From: Lotus japonicus
Taxonomy: Eukaryota; Streptophyta; Magnoliopsida; Fabales; Fabaceae
Assembly: GCF_012489685.1 (NCBI RefSeq)
Contig: NC_080043.1
Coordinates: 60,292,283-60,356,282 of the forward strand
Direction of reading: 5' to 3'
DNA: 64,000 nucleotides
Each line of letters begins with the position of its first letter. Positions within the stretch are counted from its first letter, which is position 1. The notes beneath the pieces were generated by a model that saw only the letters and a program-made list of their open reading frames with translations, was not told the origin of the DNA and ran no database searches. Positions 1 through 10,016 of this stretch are shown here, piece after piece. A program made the position numbers and the translations under genes.

Positions 1-12
1 TCCCTCCCTGCT

Positions 13-19
13 TATAAAG
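13..19 (+). promoter_or_regulatory. TATA-like box upstream of Transposase_28-type ORF
   Basis: A TATAAAG heptamer lies about 180 nt upstream of an ATG at 200 that opens the first coding segment of the antisense ORF. The spacing suits a plant promoter with a leader. Only the motif is seen; no expression evidence is possible here. Confidence 0.35.
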
Positions 20-199
20 ACGCTGCTCCTCTTACCCTTTAATCCTTTCATAACCACGACCGTTTGCTTCCTCTTTCACGCATGAGTCCCCCTTCATAGA
101 TCATTGTCTCTGCCTTCCCAGCTTCCCACGCGCCACCCCCTTTCTCGGCGAGCTTTCCCATCGCTAGAATAACCTCTACTTCATATCCCCTTTTTCGAA

Positions 200-1303
200 A
201 TGACCTCGAAACGCCAAACCAGAAACTCTAATCGCAACGTCACCGTCGCCACCCCTTTAAGGTGTGTTCCTCCCGTCGACCCGTCCCCCCCGGGGGAGCT
301 CCACTCGAGGAAAAAGACATTGTTGCCTTCCGAACGAGAACCTGGGAGTCTTTGCCAGTTCCCACGGTAAGAGCCCTTCCCGCCGGGACGATGCCTAACC
401 AATCATCTAGCTTGGAGGAATGGTCATCCATTCAAGAAATTTCTTCGGAATCTGGTGGGTTTTGTCACGAGAAACCCCTTGACAACCTTATGTACTACGG
501 AATTTGCTCATCCTTTGAGCGCCCTTGGCTCCATCCTCAAGACAATCATGTGGGTGATCACAAGCTTGGGAATTAGGTTTCCTTTTTCTCCTTTTATTTG
601 CTCTGTGCTCCATAGTATCAATGTCGCTCCCAGTCAACTTCACCCCAACAGTTGGGCCTTTTTGCGGTGCTTCGAAATCATCTGCGACGCGATCCAGCAA
701 GAGCCTGAACCCTCCCACTTCTTCTATTTCTATCGCGTGTCCGCCCAGTTATCGCCGCCACGCAACTGGGTTTCCCTGGAAGCTAGACCTGGACGTCAAC
801 GCTTCAACCCTTTTTGGTCCAACATCACCGTTGACCTGGCCCGAAAGTACTTCAGGGTCATAGTGTCCCATAAGTACCCAGAGGTTTTTACCCAGAGGGA
901 CGACACCACCCGATTCCCCTTCTACTGGACTCAAGAAGTGCTCCAGGTAGTTGATCTACCCGAGGATTCCTTAACCCCCGAGGACAAAGTTGTCATCAGC
1001 TTCCTGGCCAGACTCCCTGTTTTAGACTGCACTCATGTGATTGGTAAGTTCTTCCCTTGTTCACTTTGTATTCCATACTTCCTGTCAACTCATCCTTGCT
1101 GTTCTTTGCTTCGGGAAAAATACGCCAGGTCAATGAAGATCTCCTGGGTGCCTTTGGGAAGAAAAGAAAAATCTCATTTCCACCTCAGGTTGATCTGAAG
1201 GGCGACAAGACGTCTTTGTTGAAGGCCCAGGCGAGTGGGAAACAACATCCTGGCGAGGAGACTCCTCGCCCTTCCCCCAAGAAACCGCACCTTGCTACTG
1301 TTG
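200..1303 (+). pseudogene. 5' part of 'putative gypsy type transposon' (Transposase_28-like) gene, antisense ORF of a Tat element
   Basis: Coding runs from an ATG at 200 to a likely donor (GTAAGAG) near 367, resumes in the frame open from 455 to about 1043, then continues from about 1129. The 455-1043 part has the family signature: a GIRFPFSPF stretch, then VAPSQLHPNSWAF, FEIICDA, FFYFYR, NWVSLEARPGR and a PFYW motif. This is what Pfam calls putative gypsy type transposon (PF04195), from memory. A GTAAGTT donor at 1044 and CAG at 1126-1128 suggest an intron, but the phases do not join cleanly, so small indels are likely. The gene runs opposite to the Tat gag-pol at 5.8-8.3 kb, like the antisense ORFs known from Tat elements. 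A solo LTR splits it after 1303. Catalytic function is not established for the family. Confidence 0.65.
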
Positions 1304-3163
1304 TGTAACACCCCGATTTCGGTGGCGTCACTTTAGTAACCAAAAGTAAACTTAATGCGGAAAAACGTGAATATTTTTTTTTCGATATTACCCACATAGC
1401 ACATAGCATGTAAGTCAATCATCAAAAACATTCAGTAGATGCATCATCTACATTGTCAGCCGAAGCCTCAGAAAACGTTTTTCCAATCAAACACAAACAA
1501 TTGCATAAACAGTAAATCAAGTCGAAAGTATCGACCCTAAGCATTAACTAGGGATTCAGTGAGTAGCCCTCACCTGTAGATTCTCCAGGACGATCTCCTA
1601 ACACTTGTTCACAATCAAAGGCTTGCTCCTCTGGGAATTCCTCAAAATCACCTTTAGAGCAAAACCACAGAAATACTATCAGAATCTATTGGAAACTCAG
1701 CAAACAATAGACACTAGGGTTACTCGAAGTAGTACATACTCCGAGGTACGATAATCTAGCGCGAAAGGACAAGTTTTCGAAAAAGGAATTTTCCTCCTCC
1801 TCCCCCTATAGGGTCGGCCACTTTAGGTAATTAGGGGACTCGATTTTTCTTCGATCAAACTTGGTTCCTATGCTATCATTAGCCGTAACTAAGGGTATTC
1901 TGAACTCGGAAAAATTATCGGATCAAAAACTATCGCAGGGGTATTTTGGTCATGATTTTTAACATAGAATTTTCAAAACTGAAATCCCAAAAATCAATTT
2001 TGACAGGGACGTCACCAACGACGTTTATGACAACTAATCCTACTAGCACTAAGCTAAGGCGATAGTTTTCAGCCTAAAGGTTGAAGCTTTACTTCAAAAA
2101 TTCCAAAAATGGGTATTTAAGGCTAAAATTGATTCCGGCGGAAATTCCGGCGACATAACGGAAAATCTAACCCGGCAGAAGTGATCTTGGGCATGTAAGG
2201 AAGAGGTTTAGAATCAGAAATGAAATATTCAGGATAGTTTTGCAAAAACCTCAAAACTATCAGCTCAGAAAAGTCTACAGAAAAGCTATGGAAAAAGCGA
2301 TCAGAGGTAAGGATTAGCGACTATACCTCGGCACCTTGAAGTAGCAACTGTTGGATCGACGATCAAGCAAGAAATGAAGAAAATCTTCTCCTCCTCCTCT
2401 CCTCTCAAACTCGCGGCCTTGGTGGGGAAAATGGGTATGGTTTTGTGTTTTTTCTCATTTCTTGGCTATATATAGAGGTTGGCAAAACGCGGTAAAATGA
2501 AAGTTTCGCGAATCTGATTTTTCCGGCGTCATTCTCCGTGAATTCTAAGATATGTTTTGGCGAAAGAATTCCAAAACTAAAATGAGGTCTCCTTGTATTT
2601 TTAGCAACTAATGCATAGTCGGTATAAAACTATTTTACCCGATAAGTTGCTTTTTGCATCGGATGTCGGAATAGAAAACTTCCTTCTGAAGAAAGATTGA
2701 AATCATCAAGAGAAATGGGTGTACGCGTGTAGAATCTTCATTTGAAGCTCTGAATAGAAAAATTCTTCCCTGTCGGGTGATTCTAGGGTTTTGAAATACC
2801 AGGGTTTCGTTTTCGGCAAACTTCCGATGATTGGAATCAGACGTTCGTAGATTCTAGAGTTTCGCCTCGAAACGATTGTGATATATGGAAAAAGAGAAGT
2901 TCTAACATTTCTCTGAAGATTTTTCTGGAATTAACTTCCATCGTGCCTAAAAGTGAATTAACTTCCTAGGTTTAAGCGTATAACGATCGTGCTATAACTT
3001 TTAGCGACTCTGGTACAATCCTTAGACTTTTCCTGAACTTTCTCCTTCATATATTTATTTCATTTGGTAAACTCTAGTTAAGGTTTCCCTTCACGATACA
3101 TCAACCCTAATCGTGAATAGGATTCTATTTACTTGGCATAAGTTTAAAAACTTGGGCCTTACA
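1304..3163. mobile_element. solo LTR (1,860 bp) with 5-bp TSD
   Basis: The segment begins TGTAACACCCCG and ends GGGCCTTACA, the TG...CA ends of an LTR. It is flanked by a perfect TGTTG duplication at 1299-1303 and 3164-3168. Removing it and one TSD rejoins the reading frame of the Transposase_28-like gene (LATV then ASPPG). No gag or pol lies inside, so this is a solo LTR left by LTR-LTR recombination. A TATATATAG motif near 2468 could be its promoter. I lean to minus orientation, because a reversed start TGTAAGGCCC is typical of some gypsy LTRs, but this is not settled. Confidence 0.88.
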
Positions 3164-4171
3164 TGTTGCATCACCCCCTGGTGGGGAAAGCACTCCCGCT
3201 ATCTCCACTGCTTTCAATGAGCCTGAGGAGACTCTCGAGGCGAACCAGCCCGGCGGGCCTCCAAAGGTGACTCCAGTTTCCTCGCCCAACGCCCGGGGTG
3301 ATCCTGTCGACAGATCTTTCCCTGGTACGCGGGTTATCTCGCCATCTCCTGGCCAAAACTTATTTCCATCAGTGTTCTGCCGCCGAGTCATAATCTCGCC
3401 TCGCCCTCGGGCTCTGCAAACCAGGAATTGCCATATTTCCTATCCTTGACGCCATCGCAAGTTGTGAGGATGGATGAAGTGGTCAAGCAGCAGGGTTTGG
3501 ACGGAGTTCCAGAAGGCGCATTGGCGACAATGCTCCATGCTTTCCACCGCTACAAGCGGTCTGCCCAGGATGCCGGAGCGTTGCGATCAGAGGTGGTGCG
3601 CCTCCGCGCCCTCAACGCTGAATTCGTTGAGGAGCGCAAAACGCTCCTTGCCCAGCTAAATGCCAAGGAAGCCTCGTTTTCCAAGGAGTCGGCCGAGCAG
3701 ACCAACCGTGCTGAGGTTAGCTTGGAGTTTCGAGACAAGAAAATTTCGGAACTGGAGATAGCCCTTGCAAAGCTCCAGCAGGAGGCGAAGTTGGAGTCCG
3801 ACACGAAGGAAGATTTGGTGGCCTCCAAGGATCAAGCCATTTCTTCGATGAGCGAGGAACTTGAAGCCCTTCGTGCCGAATTGGCGGAGAAAAATGAGGC
3901 TCTGTCTGCAGCAAAGGCTCAGGCCCAGTCTGACGCAAAGGCCTTAGAAGAGAGGATGAGGTCAGATGCCGTTGCCGCCGCCGTCTTCGAGCGTGGTCGT
4001 GGGTTCTTCCTTGCCAAAAACCAAGTTCAACGCCTCCATCCCTAAATTGATCTCAGCCAGATGGGAGCATTCAAGAAGGTGACTCCCGTCGGGTTAGTTG
4101 GTCCCGACGATCCTCCCGATTTTGTCGTCGAGCGTTTCTTGAATGAAGAAGATGTAGAGGGGAACGCATAA
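3164..4171 (+). pseudogene. 3' part of Transposase_28-like antisense ORF (coiled coil)
   Basis: This continues the gene interrupted at 1303. A proline/serine-rich linker runs from 3164 to about 3425. After an AG at 3420-3421 the frame switches to one beginning ELPYFLSLTP, so either an intron ends here or a frameshift occurred. From about 3430 to 3990 the product is a long heptad-rich region (repeated LRSEVVRLRALNAE, ELEALRAELAEKNEAL) typical of the C-terminal half of putative gypsy-type transposon proteins. The open frame ends at 4045. Another frame reads on to a conserved-looking acidic tail (GPDDPPDFVVERFLNEEDVEGNA) and stops at 4169-4171, so there is a frameshift near 4020-4060. The gene is broken at least twice, counting the solo LTR. 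Confidence 0.6.
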
Positions 4172-4442
4172 TTTTAGCAATTTTTATGTTGATCTTGTAA
4201 TAATGGTCTATTTCCCTGCTGTCTCTTAATGAAAATTCCAAGTTCCCTTTTTGTTTTGCCTTGCTATGTTTCCCTCCTTTTTTTTTAACTTCTATCGAGC
4301 TCAGACTTTCCTTCTCTACCGACGTTGTAACCATTATGAGCCTTGGGCGCGCGTATCATACCGAGGAAACTCTTAGATTGTGAATCATGCGAGTCACCCC
4401 TCGTATAGAGTCCCAAAACTCCAACGGAGGCTTATCGTTGAC

Positions 4443-4554
4443 CACCGGCCAGGAGCACTTATGACTTTATTACGATTTGCTTCATATTTGAAGGAAAACT
4501 TCTCGAGAAACCGCTTTAGCAATAACTCCTAGAAACTGAACTTAGTGTATAAAT
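4443..4554 (+). promoter_or_regulatory. promoter of the mini-gene: CACCGG, TCGAGAAAC box, TATA
   Basis: CACCGG sits at 4443-4448. A box starting TCGAGAAACCG at 4503 runs on to TAGCAATAACT ending at 4527. TATAAAT is at 4548-4554, 65 nt before the ATG at 4613. The same three elements precede the homologous ORF in the SIRE-like copia elements (plus strand 44193-44294; minus strand 37475 down to 37422). The TCGAG-to-TATA spacing is 45 nt in all three, so the similarity is more than a chance TATA. Confidence 0.6.
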
Positions 4555-4612
4555 GGCAGTTAAACCATAACAGTCTTCACATCTCATCTTGTTTCTGAAT
4601 TCAAGCTTCACA

Positions 4613-5002
4613 ATGGCATCCTTCGAAAATTGCATCAGTGAGCTGAGGAAGAAGGCCTTTGACGAGGATCTTTTCATCAACGTTAGACATCCAGAGAATC
4701 CGAGTGTCTATCAACTGACCAATCAGTTGCTAGGCATGAGCCCAACCCCAGAGATGGACATCAAACTCAGAGGGTTCCTCGTGTTCGTGGAGGAGCTTCA
4801 GGATCGGTTCCAGCGGGAGTTGGACAATTATGCCGCTATTCGAGCGGTGGAGGCTTCGTTGGAAGCCATGGCGGAGGGTCCTATGAAGCAGGAGGTTCGC
4901 CAGAACTTGGTTCAATTGGAGTACAAACAGCACCGTCTAGAGCTTGAGAAAACCGAGTTTCATCGTCAATGTAAAGTCATGAGGAGAAATCCTCCATTTT
5001 AA
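4613..5002 (+). CDS. 129-aa mini-gene product, charged coiled-coil-like, homologous to the antisense ORF of the copia elements
   Basis: ATG at 4613 opens a 129-codon ORF ending with a TAA at 5002. I chose this start over an upstream in-frame TTG because it follows a TATA box by 65 nt and matches the start of the copia homologues (MAS[FY]). Shared blocks are ELRKKAFDEDLFINVRHPE near the N-terminus, FL.FVEELQ mid-protein, and a C-terminal MRR.PPF ending. The body is rich in E, R, K, L and Q with heptad character, suggesting a coiled coil; no catalytic motif, signal peptide or membrane segment is seen. It lies downstream of the Transposase_28-like gene on the same strand and antisense to the Tat gag-pol. 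The frame is intact although the neighbouring Tat genes are broken. Function unknown. Confidence 0.7.
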   Translation: MASFENCISELRKKAFDEDLFINVRHPENPSVYQLTNQLLGMSPTPEMDIKLRGFLVFVEELQDRFQRELDNYAAIRAVEASLEAMAEGPMKQEVRQNLVQLEYKQHRLELEKTEFHRQCKVMRRNPPF

Positions 5003-5804
5003 GATGTAATGCAAATGATGCGAATGATATGAATAAAATAGTTTTTTATGAATGCCTCTAGATGTGTGCTAGTATGAATGTGTGAGCAGGTAAATAATGA
5101 ACGAAAAAATCGAAAAACGAGTGACTAAATAAATGGGCGAGGCGGGTGGCCCGCTACGAGTTCCACCTTTCGTTTCTTCACCGTTTTAGCACGTGTTTTC
5201 AGTGCTTGATTCCGAGTTTTGCGTGAGTAGCTTTGAGAGTGTGCCACGTATAACTAGGACTTTCACTCAGTATTGGACCGAGGCTTTTGTTCACACTCAT
5301 ATTTCCTGTAAGAGCAGGTGTGGCCCCACCAGCCTTATTAGGCGGGGTCTTATAGTTGCACGGGGACCAATGGCCATATGGGTTTCCCGAGACTTTAGCC
5401 TAGTTAAAAATGCTCGCCCGCGTTTCGGGAAGACTTGACTAGCCCATATTTTGGGGAGGTTCTTTGGATAAGAGGCTTATCCGCACACGTCGCCAACAGA
5501 CTTTCCGGAGCGATCCCCAGACATCAAGGTCGTGTTGGGATCGCCACCTTCAGGGATTTTTTCCCACCGAGCTGCCGTCTCAGTTTAATTGTTAGGAGTA
5601 TTGCTGAGAATATCCTTTTGTATTTGATTTTGTAGAAAATTTTACATCGAGGGATGCCTCGTTAAAAAACTCCAGTGATAGAGAAAAAGAGTGCATCTTT
5701 ATTTTTGGTCCTAGATTTTCATTTGTTTCCTTGCCATGCTCTTGCTTTGTGACTGGCTCCATTGATCAGAGTATCACACCCAGCGCTCCATCCTCGTCTC
5801 CCTG
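5003..5804. other. non-coding interval between mini-gene and Tat pol remnant
   Basis: No convincing coding sequence. A stretch at about 5640-5695 (GATGCCTCGTTAAAA, then a purine-rich GAGAAAAAGAGTGCAT) resembles non-coding sequence I recall from the 3' part of Tat/Ogre-type elements. The RT, RNase H and integrase domains expected between 5.8 kb and the mini-gene are absent, so a deletion probably ends in this interval. Confidence 0.4.
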
Positions 5805-6197
5805 TTAAACAACCCTGTAGTAGAAAGGGATTTTCCCTTGTTCACCCTCCCGCTCGGTGCAACGGGCTGACTTCGTTGGCCTCTTATTCTCAACTCCTAG
5901 CTGCTCGCATTTCCTTTTATCCTGTCTGCACTGTGACCGGTTACCCTTTCCTTCTGCCTCTCTCTTTTCCCTAGTTTGACGAATTCCTCCTTTGTCTACC
6001 TCTAGTCCTGCCCCCTTTTCCTTTTCTCTCGCCCTCCGTGAAGGTTTGCTGAATGCGGGTAGCCCCCAAGGAGTTGCTTCCTTTTCCTCCCAACTAAATA
6101 GGTCAATGTTGTCTTCTACCAACTTATCCAGGCGCCCCTCTTGAGCGGTGGTGAGCCTAGGTTCAATCGCCTGTACGCCCCTGTTGGTTGCATCCAT
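5805..6197 (-). pseudogene. start of Tat-1 reverse transcriptase region, truncated
   Basis: Read on the minus strand this begins shortly after the protease ORF stop and carries EPRLTTAQEGRLDKLVEDNIDLFSW. That is the segment preceding RT in Tat-type gypsy polyproteins (compare LTQEQEAHLGRLLGENLDLF in Tat-2 on the plus strand near 13.73 kb). The sequence then loses resemblance. No RT palm motif, RNase H or integrase follows, so pol is truncated after about 30 recognisable residues. Confidence 0.6.
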
Positions 6198-6200
6198 ATC

Positions 6201-7256
6201 CTAGTTCTCCCAACGCCGCTCGTTATCAACACGAGCAAAGGATCTGTCCCGCCCTATCTCCTGGGCTTTCTCGCCCTGACTTTCCTCTTTCTTCAACCTT
6301 TTTACTTTTTTTTCGACCCGTCGTCCTCGCCTACCCGTGTCGTTCTGGCTCTGTGTAGCCGGACGCTCTTGTTCGCCTTCAGCGACCTCAATCTCATGAC
6401 ACTTGTGTCCATCGCTAGCCCCCTTTCTACCGTACAAGTTAAGGCAGTTGCTATAGCATTCCTTCGCCCCCTTCTGATCTACCGTTATTTTCCCTATCCT
6501 TCCACAGAGTAGTGGATATTTTACCGCGAGGTGGGCCGTTGATATCACCGCACGGAGGCGATTCAGAGTTCTTCGTCCTATGATGACGTTATATTCTGCT
6601 ACAACCTGTAAGACCAGATACCTTACCCTTAGGAGCTCAGCGTTCTCGCCCACTCCAAAGACTGTGTCCAAATCCACATAGTCGCGCACCCGAACCTGCT
6701 TTCCCGAAAAACCTACCAGGCTTCCTGTATATGGCATCAAATCCCTGTCTGTTAACCCCAACTGTCCAAATGCATCTCCGTAGATGATATATGCTGAGCT
6801 GCCTTGGTCCAACAGCACCCTCTGCTCATTGAAACCACTAATTCTTACCATTACCACCAACGGATCATCTGTATGGGCCTCGATTCCTTCAAAATCCGCT
6901 GACAATATTATTATATCTGGGTGTTGGCATCCAAATGGAGTAAGATATTCCTGTATCGATGCTACCACCCTTACTCGCTTCTGCCTCACCGTTGATGTGC
7001 TGTCACCCTCATCGAAACCCCCTGCGATTGTGCTGGCCGTTTCGACTGACGCCCAGCCTTTGTCATTGACAGCTTCCCCCGCTTCCTTTCCCCTTGACAA
7101 ATTCATCTTCCCTTTACCTGTAATTGGCGCTCGCCTCCGACTATCGCGTCGGTCCCCGTCTAATCCATGACCTGTCACCCGTGGTTGCCTCGCCCTGATC
7201 AAATGCCTAACTTGGCCCTTCAACGATAAACAGTCACTGGTGTTATGGCATTCCAA
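6201..7256 (-). pseudogene. Tat-1 (Ty3/gypsy) gag C-terminus and aspartic protease
   Basis: A 351-codon minus-strand frame. It opens with ECHNTSDCLSLK, the degenerate zinc-knuckle remnant of Tat gag (the CEYH half lies just upstream past a stop). Then come STIAGGFDEGD, the conserved linker before protease, and VLLDQGSSAYIIY, the protease active site with the DQGSS variant in place of the usual D[ST]G. NVIIGRRTLNRLRAVISTAHLAVKYP follows, the usual protease-to-RT connection. The enzyme would process the gag-pol polyprotein. The frame itself is open but is bounded by nonsense codons on both sides, so it is a remnant. Confidence 0.8.
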
Positions 7257-7274
7257 GTTGTGATATTCACACCA

Positions 7275-7901
7275 CTAGGACCGGCCCTTGATACCATACC
7301 ACGGCTCAATCCCGCATTTGCCATCCTTTCCCGTTGCCGCCACCGTCGCTTCCTGGAACGACTTTGCCAACTCCTCATTCAAGTGCCACCCCAGCCTCCG
7401 TCGCTGGCAAGAGTTAGTTGTCCGCCGAGGACGCTTACACTCTATGCTCTCTCTTCCCGAACATAGTAGTTTTCCCTTGAACTTCTTGATGAATTGACCA
7501 ATTTCCTTAACCTTTCGCACATTACTTGCCTCCTTATCCTGTATCTGTTTCCTCGCTAGCGACACCTTCGCCGCCCTCACGCATTTCCTCTTATATACGT
7601 CGTCCTCCTCTTCCAAGATGTAGTCCCTTGCTCGGACGCGAACTTCTGTCATTGAGCGCGTTGGTTTCCTACTCAGCTCCCAGCTCAACTTTCCCACCAT
7701 CAAACCGCTATTGAAAGCGCACACGCACATCCGAGATTCCAATTCCTCGAACTTCGTGGACGCAGCGTTGTACTGCTTCAAGGTTTCCCGCTCCCTCTGC
7801 CAAATATCGAACAGATCTTCGATCGTTCCTACAGAGAACTGGACAAGGAATTTGGACGAGAGGTCGCGGAACCTCGCTATGGATCCTTTAGGCAGAGTCA
7901 T
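7275..7901 (-). pseudogene. Tat-1 gag, C-terminal half
   Basis: Minus-strand frame with the retrotransposon gag (PF03732-type) signature LPKGSIARFRDLSSKFLVQFS, then IWQRERETLKQY and a basic linker with RARDYILEEEDD. The frame upstream ends ALA-stop-F where the family has ALAWF, and the frame downstream ends GRS-stop-CEYH where an aromatic residue is usual. Both fit TGG to TAG changes, that is, C-to-T decay on the opposite strand. The capsid-like product is no longer made in one piece. Confidence 0.75.
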
Positions 7902-7904
7902 AAA

Positions 7905-8288
7905 CTAAGCAAGTGCCGCACGTCGAAATGTAAAGGGAAGCATCCTGCACTTCACGGCATCAGAAGTCGTGCTCACCGCCATCTTTTCATTGAACTGAAG
8001 CAAATAATCTTTTGGATCGGTTCGACCCTCGTACGTTTCCAACACAAGGTTATTCATGCCATCCGGTAAGGTCACCTCTCTCACCGCTACTGAGAACGGC
8101 TCGACTTTCGCAGCAGCTTCAGCCTCCTTCGCCTCTTCATTCCACTGTCTGAGGCGGTAATACTCCAATTCTTCCTGCAAACAATCGTTTTGCAGTCTCA
8201 CGTCGGTAGCTTGTAACCGTCGCGCTTTTTCACGGTACAGTCTCCCTATCCTTTCGCAGCGTGGTGAGGATTCGTGCTTCTGCTCCAT
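7905..8288 (-). pseudogene. Tat-1 gag, N-terminal half
   Basis: This frame covers a charged N-terminal helix region (RLQNDCLQEELEYYRLRQWNEE). The conserved gag entry follows: LETYEGRTDPKDYLLQFNEKM, then DAVKCRMLPFTFRRAALA, ending at a nonsense codon exactly where the family has tryptophan. It lies about 165 bp inside the primer-binding site at 8453-8470, the right distance for the gag start of a minus-strand element. Confidence 0.75.
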
Positions 8289-8452
8289 TTCCTCGCGACG
8301 CCTTTAGCGGCGTGGCTTCATCAAGATTTATCAGCCGACCGAGAATCCAGGCAAAGAATCGAGAATCGAAAATCCACAAGCCGAATCCGAAAATCAAACT
8401 TCACCCAACCAAATCACAATCCACGTAGTCCGGGAATCGAAATCTACCGATC

Positions 8453-8470
8453 CTCACAGACGGCGCCAAA
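8453..8470 (-). promoter_or_regulatory. primer-binding site of Tat-1
   Basis: On the minus strand the sequence just inside the LTR end is TTTGGCGCCGTCTGTGAG, the typical start of the internal region in Tat-type plant gypsy elements. The same motif, slightly mutated (TTTTGGCCCGTCTGTGGGG), follows the Tat-2 LTR at 11405. It fixes the LTR boundary at 8471. Confidence 0.75.
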
Positions 8471-8900
8471 TGTTCTAACCAAGAACATAGAGATGAGGTA
8501 TAGTACCTAGAGTGTAAGGATCGTGATGTGAGATTCCTAGAGAGAATGAGAGCGTAACCGCTTTAGAGAGAGAAAGTAACTGAATTTCAATCTTGTTATT
8601 TCTCCAATGAGCTAAGAGTCCTTTACAACTGGTGTTCATCCCCTATTTATAGATGTGGAGTTGGGCCTGATGCCCCTAACCCTTCCTAATGGGCTGGCTG
8701 GGCCTCTGGGAGGAGGCTCAAGTCCCTGGTCAGCCCATTAGGAAGGGTTAGGGGCATCAGGCCCAACTCCACATCTATAAATAGGGGATGAACACCAGTT
8801 GTAAAGAGGAGGCTCAAGTCCCTGGTCAGCTCGTCGCCCTAAGCTGGTGCTCCTCGGCGAGGGACCCTGGGGTCTCGCCCAGTCTAGGTGGTGACCTCCC
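8471..8900 (-). repeat. Tat-1 5' LTR, internally rearranged
   Basis: On the minus strand this region ends ...TTGGTTAGAACA next to the primer-binding site. It contains CTCTCTCTAAAGCGG and a TATAAATAGGGG promoter motif (CCCTATTTATAG on the plus strand at 8641-8652). The same modules occur in the LTR pieces at 10.0-10.3 kb and 11.2-11.4 kb. The 5' limit is vague: similarity to the other pieces fades near a CGCCCAGTCTAGGT motif at about 8876-8890. A 75-bp inverted repeat inside it is listed separately. Confidence 0.65.
8622..8805. repeat. perfect 75-bp inverted repeat with 34-bp spacer
   Basis: 8622-8696 and 8731-8805 are exact reverse complements by eye, covering the LTR TATA region. A short block (GGAGGCTCAAGTCCCTGGTC) occurs both in the spacer, near 8712, and directly after the right arm, near 8808. 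This looks like a fold-back template switch that copied the LTR promoter in reverse, giving two outward-facing TATA motifs. Confidence 0.85.
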
Positions 8901-10016
8901 GCTAAAGGGTGGCGACCCTATGCAAATTCAGTTTTATTAACTACTTTTTAAACACTTATTCATGTTGTTTAACAAAAACTTTGCTCATGTTCCTAATAAG
9001 GACACATCTTTGATGATCGATTTATCTTTGATGGTTTGGGGGATTGCATACTTATAACTAAATTGTTTGATGTAATATACCTGCCAAGGAGGGGAATGAT
9101 GAAATTGGAATTATGATTATGATTCTTGAAGCACTGATGATTATTTGTAGTTGAGAAATGTTATAAATAGGAAACCGGTTAGACAGGATGGCAATGGCGA
9201 CGCGGCGAGTGAGGTCACTCCTAGCCCTCGAGACTTGGACATGGAGCTTGGCAGACTTGTGGACTGGGCGAGAGAGTGCATGTTTATTGGGTGGATCTTC
9301 TCCTGGAGATGATGCGGCGACGACTTCAGCGTGAAGACACACTACGCTCTCATGTTTCGAGCTCGATGTCTTGTGGGATTGTGGATTGGTTGAGTCCCCT
9401 CACCATATTGGGGACCTCGCCCAGGAAGCAGTTTGATCCATAAGGACGCTACGATGAGCGAAGGCGATGAGAGGATGGTGGGAGACCATGTCACCGGGCG
9501 AGCGAGCTTCTATTCAGCGAGTCACCTCACATGTGACGGGCCATCACGACTCCTTCATCCTATAAGCGTTTGAACACTATTTTTCTAGTTCCCGCGTCAG
9601 TTGGCAGATCATGTACTTATGTATTTTCTTGCACAGTTGGCGGTTCATGTTTCGTATACCCCATGTTAGCGACCTACACGCTTTAGATAGACGTTGTTGA
9701 TCTCGCCGAGCAGCGTGGTTAGGTTATCTCTTGGGCGGGGAAGCTATTGCAACTAGAAGCTTGGGAATAGTTCCTGCGCGTTGGTCAAAACCGCCAGCCG
9801 AGGAACGCCGTACCAAGTGGAAAGTGGCAACGGACGACCTGCTAGAGGGATCACAAGGGAACGAAGATTGGTCGTCATATTCTTAAGACACAATTAGGGG
9901 GCCTACGCCCAGGGATTACCCGTCAAGCGGCGGTCACACAGCCTGGGAATTGGGCCTCCCTTAGCGAGGCCCAACCGACCCAACAAGGGTAGTTACACTT
10001 ATTAGGCCCAGCTCCC
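8901..10016. other. rearranged Tat LTR debris, no gene recognised
   Basis: An AT-rich stretch (8920-9180) gives way to GC-richer sequence with CTCGCC/GGCGAG words typical of the neighbouring Tat LTRs (9690-10010). No frame here has recognisable domains. It probably represents the upstream part of one plus-strand Tat LTR whose promoter lies at 10017 onward. Confidence 0.4.

Noticed and set aside
9058..9342. 94-codon minus-strand frame
   Set aside because: Runs from LTR debris into AT-rich DNA; no motif and no homologous partner in the window.
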